From IMG/VR virus record IMGVR_UViG_3300036852_000352, positions 1 to 43,907 of that record: a stretch of 43,907 nt of DNA. One strand, given 5' to 3'. Made by a program: the position numbers and the translations under genes. Below are positions 37,249 to 43,620 of this stretch, one piece after another; positions within the stretch are counted from its first letter, which is position 1; every line of letters starts with the position of its first letter. Source of the DNA: a virus. Under the pieces are notes generated by a model. That model made no database searches, was not told where the DNA came from, and saw only the letters and a program-made list of their open reading frames with translations.

Positions 37249-37480
37249 TTAGGGCTCCAGTTCCGGGCGAAACCTGACCCTGGGCCTCCCTAAAGGTCGG
37301 CCCCAGGTGGGGTTTCGGGGTTTCGGTCTAGGTTTCGTTTTCGGGGCTCTAGGTTTCGCCGCAGGTCAGACCAGGTTTCGCTTCAGGTTTCGCTTAGGTT
37401 TCGGAGGTTTCGGCAGCAGGTTTCGCAAGCCCCCCCGAAACCTGCTGCGAAACCTCGTTATCCACATAGTTATCCACAGG
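37249..37480. other. Candidate replication origin (iterons plus DnaA boxes)
   Basis: Combines 12 copies of GGTTTCG/CGAAACC (37268-37454) with two perfect TTATCCACA DnaA boxes at 37458-37466 and 37470-37478, directly beside and within the 3' end of the RepA-like gene. This is the arrangement of iteron plasmid origins and of the lambda O/ori pair. The right part is also coding sequence of repA. Assignment as ori is inference from layout. Confidence 0.75.
37268..37454. repeat. GGTTTCG iteron array (9 direct, 3 inverted)
   Basis: Direct GGTTTCG starts at 37311, 37319, 37331, 37352, 37374, 37386, 37397, 37406 and 37419. Inverted CGAAACC starts at 37268, 37436 and 37448. Most are preceded by A or CA. 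Spacing mostly 8-22 bp. One copy of this 7-mer would be expected by chance in several kilobases. Confidence 0.95.
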
Positions 37481-38890
37481 CTTCCGGCGTCTGCGAGGGC
37501 CTGCCAGTTCCACCCACCGGTCCCCCAGCGCAAGCTGCCGGGCGATCGTCGCGACCCCCATGGGGGTGATCACCCAGGGCCCCTTCGCGACCGGCTGCGC
37601 GGCCAGCGGGGGATCCAGTTTGGCTAGTTCGATCATCCGGTTACGGACGTTCTGCCGACCGTTGCGCATGGCCCCCCGGGTCTCCTCCAGCTTCGAAGCC
37701 ATGTCCGACGGAGTCGCCCCCCGGCTCTCGTAGAAAGCCAGCAGCTTCAGGTAGAACATCTGGTCGGCAGTGACGTCCGGCAGGTAGCCGGGCGCCTCGG
37801 GAAGCTGCGTCTCGGTGACGTCGAGACTGCCGCCCTCCACGGCGACCGGGACCAGGGAGTAGACGGGGTCACCGAAGAAGTCCTCGCCGACCGGATAGGA
37901 CTTCATGTCGAAAGTCAGGATGTCCTTTTCGGCAATCGCGTCCTTCTGTTTTCCTCCGTCCGCCTGGGCGGTGGAAATAGACACGTCCATGGCGTCCTCT
38001 TTGCGGTTGAGAATGCACACGGTGTCGGCGGCTGCGTAAATCATCGAGCTGCCGCGCATTCCGGCGCCTTTCTGTTTGCCGAAGTGGTGGACGACCAGAA
38101 CGCAGGCTGCGGAGACTTCCCGGATCCGGTGGAGGACGTTGATGACCAGATTCATTTCGGAGGAGTTCTCGTCCACGCCGACCGTGCACATGGCCTGGGT
38201 GTCGAACAGGACGAGGCCGAATGGGCGCCCCGCTTCGTCTTCCTCCTTCAGGTAGGACAGGAGTGCGGGCATTTCTTTCAGGGTGTCGCCGAGCTGGAGT
38301 GGCGCCGGGTAGATGGAGACGTTCCGGACGGGGCGGCCGTGGTGCTTCTCCCACGCGGTCTTGCGGTCGGCGTACGCCCCGGCGCCTTCGGCCACGACGA
38401 GCAGTGCCCGCCCGGACGTCATCCGCTTGCCGTGGAAGTCCATGCCGTCTCCGGCGCCGTACCGGAATGCCAGGTCGGCGGTCACGAACGACTTGAACGT
38501 GCCGGAGGTTCCCGCCACCCAGGTGAGTGTGTTCCGGAAGAACAGCCCCTGGACGACGGGGGTTCGTACGGTCGGCTCGAAGTCGTGCGCTTCGGTGACT
38601 TTCGGCCGCAGGCGTGTGTCGCGGAACGCTTCGGCTGCCGGGGCGAGGCTGCCGCCGAGTTCGGCTTCGAGGCGTTCCGCTTCGACTTCGCGGCGCGCCT
38701 GGTCCATGAGCCGCAGGCGCTGCTTCTCACCGTCAACCGCTTCCTGGAGGGGTTTGCCGTTGAACTCTTCGAGTTCGGCGGGGGGCAGGAAGACCGGCTC
38801 TCCTTCTGGCCAGTCGATTTCGGGCCGCCACGGTGACGGCTGGGCGCCGGGGTTTCCGTCCCGGTCGACGGTAGGGCTGTACAGCTTCAC
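37394..38890 (-). CDS. RepA-like hexameric helicase / AAA ATPase
   Basis: 498-aa RecA-fold ATPase of the RSF1010 RepA/AAA_25 kind. Walker A is GTSGTFKS (127-134), then RALLVVAEGAG, Walker B LVLFD (226-230), VLVVHHFGK and the RGSSMIYAAADTVCIL segment. A helical C-terminal region (residues ~400-470) resembles a winged helix. It unwinds DNA at the origin and probably pairs with the prim-pol at 8143. GTG 38890 overlaps the HTH gene stop by 4 bp (GTGA). Its last codons contain the DnaA boxes and the edge of the iteron array. Confidence 0.85.
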   Translation of the reverse strand: MKLYSPTVDRDGNPGAQPSPWRPEIDWPEGEPVFLPPAELEEFNGKPLQEAVDGEKQRLRLMDQARREVEAERLEAELGGSLAPAAEAFRDTRLRPKVTEAHDFEPTVRTPVVQGLFFRNTLTWVAGTSGTFKSFVTADLAFRYGAGDGMDFHGKRMTSGRALLVVAEGAGAYADRKTAWEKHHGRPVRNVSIYPAPLQLGDTLKEMPALLSYLKEEDEAGRPFGLVLFDTQAMCTVGVDENSSEMNLVINVLHRIREVSAACVLVVHHFGKQKGAGMRGSSMIYAAADTVCILNRKEDAMDVSISTAQADGGKQKDAIAEKDILTFDMKSYPVGEDFFGDPVYSLVPVAVEGGSLDVTETQLPEAPGYLPDVTADQMFYLKLLAFYESRGATPSDMASKLEETRGAMRNGRQNVRNRMIELAKLDPPLAAQPVAKGPWVITPMGVATIARQLALGDRWVELAGPRRRRKPVDNYVDNEVSQQVSGGLAKPAAETSET

Positions 38891-39066
38891 GTGTGGGTCA
38901 CCTTCCGCTCTTCGAGCCAGTCGAGGAGGTCGGCCCACTTGTAACGTCGGATGCCTTCGACTTTGACGAATGGCGGTCCTTTTTTGCGGTGGGCCCACGC
39001 GTCGAGGGTTCCGGGCTGGATCGCCAGGTATTCGGCGACTTCTCGGGTGGAGGCGTAACCTTCCAC
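38887..39066 (-). CDS. Excisionase/AlpA-like HTH protein
   Basis: 59-aa winged-helix protein of the MerR/Xis type: STREVAEYLAIQPGTLDAWA (HTH), HRKKGPPFVKVEGIRRYKWA (wing), DLLDWLEERK. No integrase is found, so a role in copy control or repA regulation is more likely than excision. GTG 39066 is chosen for its AAAGGGG ribosome site; GTG 39071 is out of frame. It leads straight into repA. Confidence 0.8.
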   Translation of the reverse strand: MEGYASTREVAEYLAIQPGTLDAWAHRKKGPPFVKVEGIRRYKWADLLDWLEERKVTHT

Positions 39067-39118
39067 AGCACCCCTTTCTGTAAGGATTGTGCAACGTCGT
39101 ACAGGGGTGGAAAGTGTA

Positions 39119-39149
39119 ACCCCCGCCTCCCGGGAGGGGAAGCGGGGGT
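39119..39149 (-). terminator. Hairpin terminator
   Basis: 8-bp stem ACCCCCGC/GCGGGGGT with a 15-nt loop holding CTCCCGGGAG. Follows the leftward gene ending at 39160 and precedes the repA operon promoter region. Confidence 0.75.
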
Positions 39150-39159
39150 ACGGGCGGGA

Positions 39160-39354
39160 CTAAAGGGAGTCCTTCAGCGCCTTCCGGTCCTCGATGTCGG
39201 CGGGGATGGGGTGGTGCACGCCCCGGTAATCGAGCCGCTGGGCGGTGCCGGGGCACCGGTCTCCGTCGAGGCTGTGCCGTTCCAGCCTGTTTTCCTCGGT
39301 GACTTCGACCGGGCGGTGACAGCAGACGCAGTATCCGCTCATGTCAGTACTCAC
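39160..39354 (-). CDS. Small Cys-rich protein
   Basis: 64-aa protein with YCVCCHRPVEVTEENRLERH and GDRCPGTA: a C-x2-CH ... C half-ribbon, resembling the N-terminal ribbons of the Cas4-like gene. GTG 39354 has GAAGG upstream; ATG 39342 is the alternative. Not recognised further. Confidence 0.6.
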   Translation of the reverse strand: MSTDMSGYCVCCHRPVEVTEENRLERHSLDGDRCPGTAQRLDYRGVHHPIPADIEDRKALKDSL

Positions 39355-39592
39355 TTTCGCCTTCGATGCCGGTGTCGGGGTGGTCGGGGCAGTTCCAGCT
39401 CCGGGACATGTCCAGGCAGGCCGCGCACGCGCCCCACGCGCCGCCCTGGGAGACGAACCCGGAGACGTCCGAGAGGACTTCGAACATAGGGCGGTTACAG
39501 TGCTTCTGGCTGACGCCTCGGGCGATGATCCGGATCAGCCCGTCACCCATTCCCTCACTCTGGACGATTTCGGTCAGGTGTTCGGAGATCAC
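39344..39592 (-). CDS. Hypothetical protein with Cys-x2-Cys and CPDH
   Basis: 82-aa protein: SEHLTEIVQSEGMGDGLIRI, KHCNRPMFEVLSDVSGF, GACAACLDMSRSWNCPDHPD. Likely zinc site in the second half. GTG 39592 with GGGAGGG upstream; the longer frame is not coding-like. Overlaps its neighbour. Confidence 0.6.
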   Translation of the reverse strand: MISEHLTEIVQSEGMGDGLIRIIARGVSQKHCNRPMFEVLSDVSGFVSQGGAWGACAACLDMSRSWNCPDHPDTGIEGESEY

Positions 39593-39596
39593 GGCG

Positions 39597-39968
39597 TCAC
39601 CCTCCCAGGGCGGGGAGGGTGACCGCGCCGACGGGCCGGGCGGCGTCGATGAGGCTGTTGAGCCATTCCCACTCGCCGGTGAAGGTGACGGGCGCACCCC
39701 AGGTACCCGGGTCTGCCCGAGGAGTACGGGTGTGGTCGTTCCGGCTGTCGCTGCCGTCCTTCTTCAGGACGGTACCGGTGACCCACACGGAGCTCTCACG
39801 GACGACCTGCCAGGTGCCGTCCTTGGCGAGGTTGTAGTCGATGCCGACGCGTTCGACGCGGAACGTCTTGCCGGTGGACGAGTACGCCATCGGGTGGACC
39901 GGTCCTTCAGCGACGTTGATCCGGCGGGTGAAGAGGGCGGTGGCTGCCCGGGGTTCGGTGAGCTTCAC
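39597..39968 (-). CDS. Beta-rich hypothetical protein
   Basis: 123-aa protein: KLTEPRAATALFTRRINVAE, YSSTGKTFRVERVGIDYNLA, TWQVVRESSVWVTGTVLKKD, GEWEWLNSLIDAARP. A beta barrel is likely. GTG 39968 with AAGGAG six bases upstream. Not recognised. Confidence 0.6.
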   Translation of the reverse strand: MKLTEPRAATALFTRRINVAEGPVHPMAYSSTGKTFRVERVGIDYNLAKDGTWQVVRESSVWVTGTVLKKDGSDSRNDHTRTPRADPGTWGAPVTFTGEWEWLNSLIDAARPVGAVTLPALGG

Positions 39969-40006
39969 GGTGTCTCCTTGGGAGTACCTCGGGTGGGATG
40001 TGGGTA

Positions 40007-40201
40007 TTAGCTGCGGTATCCCCGTCGTTCCAGCCATTCGGCGATGGCCTGGCGGACGACGGCCGCTTCGGAGACGCCCTGGGCGGTGGCCGCCTCCTTG
40101 ACCAGCTCCTTTGCCCGTGCCGGGAGCTTGATCATCATCTGGGCGTTGTGGACGTGGACGCGCTTTCCGCCGTTGGTGAGGTCGTTCAGTACGTTGGTCA
40201 C
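40007..40201 (-). CDS. Ribbon-helix-helix regulator
   Basis: 64-aa protein with the RHH pattern: MMIKLPARAKELVKEAATAQ (ribbon and helix A) and GVSEAAVVRQAIAEWLERRG (helix B). These dimers bind operators through the beta ribbon. The N-terminal 20 residues are an extra arm. It is transcribed away from the Acb2-like/lysin genes and probably controls the promoters between them. GTG 40201 with GGAGA upstream. Confidence 0.78.
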   Translation of the reverse strand: MTNVLNDLTNGGKRVHVHNAQMMIKLPARAKELVKEAATAQGVSEAAVVRQAIAEWLERRGYRS

Positions 40202-40300
40202 TGTATCTCCAGGGTGTTCGTTGAGGTGATACCTGAACTGTACCACGAGGTCGTACCTTTCAAACAGCTAGAATCGGATCCACCCGAGAAAGGAAACCCC
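40202..40300. promoter_or_regulatory. Divergent promoter/operator region
   Basis: 99 bp between the RHH gene and the Acb2-like gene. TACC recurs at 40230, 40241 and 40254 (11 and 13 bp apart, near one helical turn). TAGAAT at 40269-40274 is a good rightward -10 without a clear -35. Likely operators for the RHH protein. Confidence 0.5.
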
Positions 40301-40507
40301 GTGCATCCCTCCACCGCCCAGGTTCTCCAGTACTTCAGCTACGAACACCTGCCCGAGAAGCTTCAGCGGGTCAGCCACCCCTTCTGCGACCTTGCCGAAT
40401 CCCTCGCCCACGAGCTGGACGGCCCCGAACTGACCGTCGCTCTCCGCAAGCTCCTCGAATCCAAGGATGCAGCCGTCCGCGCCGCCCTCACTCCCAGGGA
40501 GAACTGA
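40301..40507 (+). CDS. Acb2/Tad1-like hairpin-domain protein (possible nucleotide sponge)
   Basis: 68-aa helical protein: TAQVLQYFSYEHLPEKLQRV, SHPFCDLAESLAHELDG, PELTVALRKLLESKDAAVRA. The order H-L-P, helix, P-E-x2-V-A-L-R-K-L-L-E-x-K-D-A-A-V-R-A matches the small two-helix family that includes anti-CBASS Acb2 and anti-Thoeris Tad1-type sponges, which bind cyclic nucleotides and so blind host defences. Whether this member binds nucleotides is unknown. GTG start; TGATG overlap with the lysin gene. It is the first gene after the RHH-controlled promoter region. Confidence 0.6.
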   Translation: MHPSTAQVLQYFSYEHLPEKLQRVSHPFCDLAESLAHELDGPELTVALRKLLESKDAAVRAALTPREN

Positions 40508-41346
40508 TGACCCTGTCCCGCCCCGCCTACGTCAACCTCCTCAGAGCCCAGACCGGCTACCACGAAGGCCGCGACGCCAACGGCAACTGGAACAACTACC
40601 AGAAGTTCTCCCCGGCCACCGCAGGCCTCGAATGGTCCCAGAACCAGGCCTGGTGCTCCACGTTCACCGCCTGGGGTGCCGACGAGCTCGGCGAACGTGA
40701 AGCCCTCCCCATCACCGCGTCCTGCTCGACCGGCGTCCAGTGGTTCAAGAACCGTGACCGGTGGACCGACTACCCCGTCCTCGGAGGCCTCTTCTACATG
40801 GGGGCCAGCGGCGGTGACCACGTCGGCGTGGTCCACGGCTACGACGCCGACTCGATCTACACCGTCGAAGGCAACACCAACGCCGGTGGCGGCTACCAGG
40901 GTGACGGGGTATACGAGCGGGTGCGTCCCCGCCGGGGACCGGGCAGCCCGTACGGCTACGGCATCCCCTACTACGCGGAAGAGACCGTCTCCGCCGCACC
41001 CGCTCTCGGGGGAACCGTCAGCGCTTCCGTCGCGCCCCCCCAGCCCCCCGCCCGCCCCCGGGTGTCCGTCTCCCACATCGAGGCGGCTCGCCTGCGGGAC
41101 CCGGGCCTCGCCCAGGGCGGGACGACCTACCCGGCTGACGTCAACCTGGTAGAGGTCGCGCTCGCCCGGGAAGGCCTCCTGCGGGACGCCTACGCCCACG
41201 ACGGCTCTTTCGGCTCCCTCACCGTGGCCGCCTATGACGCGTTCCGGCGCCGGGTCGGCTACACCGGTGATGACGCGACCGGCTCCATCGGCCGGGCCTC
41301 GCTGACGAAGCTGGGCGACCGGTACGGTTTCGACGTCGTCAACTGA
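40507..41346 (+). CDS. CHAP-domain endolysin
   Basis: 279-aa lysin. Residues ~15-165 form a CHAP amidase/endopeptidase: C50 in QAWCSTFTAWGADE, H105 in GGDHVGVVHGY and E121 in YTVEGNTN. A Pro-rich linker (about 168-185, APPQPPARPRV) leads to a C-terminal peptidoglycan-binding-like domain with VEVALAREGLL, YDAFRRRVGYTG and ASLTKLGDRYGF. It cuts amide or peptide bonds in peptidoglycan, while the GH25 enzyme at 6998 cuts the sugar chain. Directly followed by a holin. Confidence 0.9.
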   Translation: MTLSRPAYVNLLRAQTGYHEGRDANGNWNNYQKFSPATAGLEWSQNQAWCSTFTAWGADELGEREALPITASCSTGVQWFKNRDRWTDYPVLGGLFYMGASGGDHVGVVHGYDADSIYTVEGNTNAGGGYQGDGVYERVRPRRGPGSPYGYGIPYYAEETVSAAPALGGTVSASVAPPQPPARPRVSVSHIEAARLRDPGLAQGGTTYPADVNLVEVALAREGLLRDAYAHDGSFGSLTVAAYDAFRRRVGYTGDDATGSIGRASLTKLGDRYGFDVVN

Positions 41347-41358
41347 GAGGAGAAGGGC

Positions 41359-41544
41359 ATGCAGTATCTCAAGCGGCTCGCCGAACTGATGGTGGCCGCG
41401 TTCGTGGCGGGTGCCGCCCCGGTCTTCATGGATCAAGGGCTCACGAAGGCCGGGCTCGCCGGAGCGATGACGGCGGGCGGTATGGCTCTCTATGGGCTAC
41501 TCGTGAAGGGTCTGGGCGATACCAGCCGTCCGACCGTCCAGTAG
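41359..41544 (+). CDS. Holin
   Basis: 61-aa protein with two hydrophobic segments (LMVAAFVAGAAPVFM and LAGAMTAGGMALYGLLV), charged ends and no other features. It sits 12 bp after the CHAP lysin with GAGGAGAAGGG upstream, the classic lysin-holin order in Streptomyces phages. Forms membrane lesions that release or activate the lysin. Confidence 0.8.
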   Translation: MQYLKRLAELMVAAFVAGAAPVFMDQGLTKAGLAGAMTAGGMALYGLLVKGLGDTSRPTVQ

Positions 41545-41559
41545 AAAGCAGCAGGTCAG

Positions 41560-41587
41560 AGGGGTTCCGGTTTCGGCCGGGGCCCCT
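41560..41587 (+). terminator. Terminator after holin
   Basis: 11-bp stem AGGGGTTCCGG/CCGGGGCCCCT (two G-T pairs), 6-nt loop, then TTTTGCTTTGTCTTT. This is the only terminator in the window with a long T-rich tail. Confidence 0.9.
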
Positions 41588-41942
41588 TTTGCTTTGTCTT
41601 TACCCTGGAGGGGTTCCCCAGGCGATACCTCTGGGGCATACTCGTATCAGAAGCGCGGCAGGGAAGCCCGGAAGGGTCGAAGAGCCGGAGCATCAAGACC
41701 TTGAGAACTCAAAAGTGGACCAAGAAGTGGGGACACCCCTCCCCGGCGAAGCGCACCACGCACCTTGCAACCGAAAAGGGGGAACGGTCCGGCGGGACCT
41801 GAAAAGCTCGTGCACGACAGCGGCCAGATGCAGGCCTCCCGGTTGAGCCTTCCGCTCCCGGCTGCGCCCCTCGTCGCTGAACGCAAGAAGTCCCCCGCCC
41901 CTCCCGAGGCTCTATCCCGGGGGGGAGGCGGGGGTAACCACA
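41588..41942 (+). ncRNA. Non-coding leader with rRNA-type boxA
   Basis: 355 bp without a convincing gene. CCTTGAGAACTCAAAAGTG (41699-41717) closely resembles the boxA/antitermination segment of actinobacterial rRNA leaders. Upstream, CCTGG/CCAGG and CCCCAG/CTGGGG hairpins (about 41605-41637) share bases and exclude each other. Downstream, a long GC hairpin spans about 41892-41936. This is probably the start of the long rightward early transcript. Confidence 0.5.
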
Positions 41943-42061
41943 GCCCTCATAGCTCAAGACAGGTCCTGAGAGCCCTTTGCAGAGGGCGGGCCTCACGTCA
42001 CGGCAGAGCGCCCCCGATAGGACGGGGGATCCTGATGCGGGTTCGAATCCCGTTGGGGGCA
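41943..42061 (+). tRNA. tRNA-like element with extra stem-loop (abnormal)
   Basis: 119 nt. The 5' acceptor GCCCTCA (41943-41949) pairs 7 of 7 with TGGGGGC (42054-42060), followed by A. TA and a GCTC D-stem start come next, then a stem-loop GCCCT-TTGCAG-AGGGC that could be an anticodon arm (GCA, Cys). A normal T-arm, GCGGG-TTCGAAT-CCCGT, is at 42037-42053. Between them lie about 41 extra bases with a second D-loop-like piece and a stem-loop CCCCCG-ATAGGA-CGGGGG. Without that insert the length is a normal 78 nt. Function is doubtful; no CCA is encoded. Confidence 0.5.
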
Positions 42062-42090
42062 CGCACCATCCCGACCACAAGGAGAAGCAC

Positions 42091-42450
42091 ATGACCGAGA
42101 CCTTCAACCTGGAAAACGCCGACCGCGTGGGCAAGGCCTACCTGATCGGCTATCTCGCCGAGTCCAACGGCCTCACGCTGAAGGACGCCGAGAAGGCCGT
42201 CAACGGGGTCCTGGAGGCCATCGTGGCCGCCCTCCGGTCCGGCGCCAACGTCTCTCTCGCCAACATCGGAACGTTCCGCCGGGAAACCGCCCCCGAGCGG
42301 TCCCGGTTCAATCCGATGACCGGTCAGCACTTCCAGACGGAAGCCCAGGAAGTCGTCCGCTGGACGACGAGCCCCACCTTCGGTCACGTCCTCAACGGTC
42401 GCATCAGCCGCGAAACGCTCGCCACGAAGGCCCCGAAGGGATCGCTGTGA
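42091..42450 (+). CDS. HU/IHF-like nucleoid protein
   Basis: 119-aa protein of the bacterial DNA-bending (HU) family: ADRVGKAYLIGYLAESNGLT, KDAEKAVNGVLEAIVAALRS, GANVSLANIGTFRRETAPER, the SRFNPMTGQHF arm tip, and RWTTSPTFGHVLN. It is longer than host HU by a short C-terminal tail. It may bend origin DNA or help packaging. AAGGAG 8 bp upstream; first protein gene of the long rightward run. Confidence 0.9.
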   Translation: MTETFNLENADRVGKAYLIGYLAESNGLTLKDAEKAVNGVLEAIVAALRSGANVSLANIGTFRRETAPERSRFNPMTGQHFQTEAQEVVRWTTSPTFGHVLNGRISRETLATKAPKGSL

Positions 42451-42878
42451 GGATCAGTCCGTCCATGCTGGCCAATCTGGAAAACGCCGCCAAGCGCGGA
42501 TGGCAGGGCGAAGTTCTTTACGCCCTCCGCATGACCGAGGACGCCCTTCTCCGCCGTGGCCTGATCACCTACGAGTACGACGACCGCTGGCACCCCGGCG
42601 TGAAGGAGCTCGGCTACCGTAACCCGGTCCTCACCGTGGCGGGCTGGGAGGCTTCCGGCGTCGACCGCCCCGAGGATCCGGGCCGCTACACCCTGGTCGA
42701 GGCCCTCTGGGAGGCCACCGGCTCCGACGTCGGCCCTCAGTCGGAGCCGGTCGGCAAGTGCACCTGCCCGGAGCTGTCCCACCGCACTGGCCTCCACCTG
42801 AATGGCTGCCCTGGCGACCCGGCCGAGTGGGGCGACATGAGTTCCAGCACTCGCCTCGGTCACCGGATCCAGCGGTGA
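42447..42878 (+). CDS. Hypothetical protein with C-terminal Cys motif
   Basis: 143-aa protein: MLANLENAAKRGWQGEVLYA, RMTEDALLRRGLITYEYDDR, KELGYRNPVLTVAGWEASG, then KCTCPELSHRTGLHLNGCPG. The end has a C-x-C ... H ... C metal motif. GTGA overlap with the HU-like gene. Not recognised. Confidence 0.6.
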   Translation: MRISPSMLANLENAAKRGWQGEVLYALRMTEDALLRRGLITYEYDDRWHPGVKELGYRNPVLTVAGWEASGVDRPEDPGRYTLVEALWEATGSDVGPQSEPVGKCTCPELSHRTGLHLNGCPGDPAEWGDMSSSTRLGHRIQR

Positions 42879-42976
42879 CCTGTACCGCCCACGCCCTGAT
42901 CCGCGCGTTCATGGGCGGTATCTGGGTCCTCCGCTGCGTCAACCCCGGCTGCACTTACATGGTCCGCGAGTCGTAA
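42875..42976 (+). CDS. Tiny Cys-containing peptide
   Basis: 33 aa (TCTAHALIRAFMGGIWVLRC), with C-x-x ... C-x4-C arrangement. GTGA overlap with the previous gene. Short zinc peptide or leader. Confidence 0.45.
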   Translation: MTCTAHALIRAFMGGIWVLRCVNPGCTYMVRES

Positions 42977-42997
42977 CAACCGAAAGGGACAAGCTCT

Positions 42998-43435
42998 ATG
43001 TCCAGCATCACCGACCGCATCATGGCCTTGGAGACTCACGACGCCCATGGGACTACGGTCTCCCGGGACGACGTCCTCGCCATTGTGAAGGACGCCATTC
43101 CCGTCGAGGCCGACCCGACGTTCCATCCCCTCCCGGACGGGGCCGACGAGGAGCAGCATCTCGCCAATGCGGCTTTCGACACCGCCTACAACCTGCTGCG
43201 GGACACCGCCGCGCGGCTGATCCTCGCGGAGATGCGGGCTCAGGGCGTCGGAGACCTTCCGCCCGACGAGGAGCTTTTCGCTTCCTTGGCGGAGATCCCC
43301 GGCGCCCCCCGCAGCTACCGGGACCTGGCCCCGCGCAGCCCGAAGGCTGTGGCCGCCCTGGGGGATGCTTTCAGCACCCTCCTCGACAAGGCGTCTTCGG
43401 ACGCCCTCCAGGGGATCATGGCGGCTGACCGGTGA
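42998..43435 (+). CDS. Helical hypothetical protein
   Basis: 145-aa, mainly helical protein (TDRIMALETHDAHGTTVSRD, TAYNLLRDTAARLILAEMRA, AVAALGDAFSTLLDKASSDA). AAAGGGA upstream of ATG. Overlaps the next GTG. Not recognised. Confidence 0.6.
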   Translation: MSSITDRIMALETHDAHGTTVSRDDVLAIVKDAIPVEADPTFHPLPDGADEEQHLANAAFDTAYNLLRDTAARLILAEMRAQGVGDLPPDEELFASLAEIPGAPRSYRDLAPRSPKAVAALGDAFSTLLDKASSDALQGIMAADR

Positions 43436-43620
43436 GCCTCTTCGAGGAGGGGCAGCGCTGGGTGAACACCCGGGGGCGTGTCGTGGAGATCGTGGCCGCT
43501 GACGGCTCTGTGCCCGTCAGCGGCAAAACGGTCCCCATGATCGCCTACCGGTTCGAAGGCTCCGAAAACGTCTTCATCCGCTGCGTCGATCACCCACAGG
43601 GGTGGACGCTGTGCGAATAG
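43432..43620 (+). CDS. Small beta-rich protein
   Basis: 62-aa protein (LFEEGQRWVNTRGRVVEIVA, GKTVPMIAYRFEGSENVFIR). This looks like a small SH3/Tudor-like barrel of the same type as the 4993 gene. GTGA overlap with the previous gene. Not recognised. Confidence 0.6.
   Translation: MSLFEEGQRWVNTRGRVVEIVAADGSVPVSGKTVPMIAYRFEGSENVFIRCVDHPQGWTLCE

Noticed and set aside
37268-37454. Short repeats considered as a CRISPR array
   Set aside because: Repeat unit is only 7-8 bp, in both orientations, with irregular short spacing; fits iterons, not CRISPR.
41709-42134. Minus-strand frame of 141 codons across the tRNA-like element
   Set aside because: It contains the TGFEPAS string produced when a tRNA T-arm is read in antisense, a well-known artefact.
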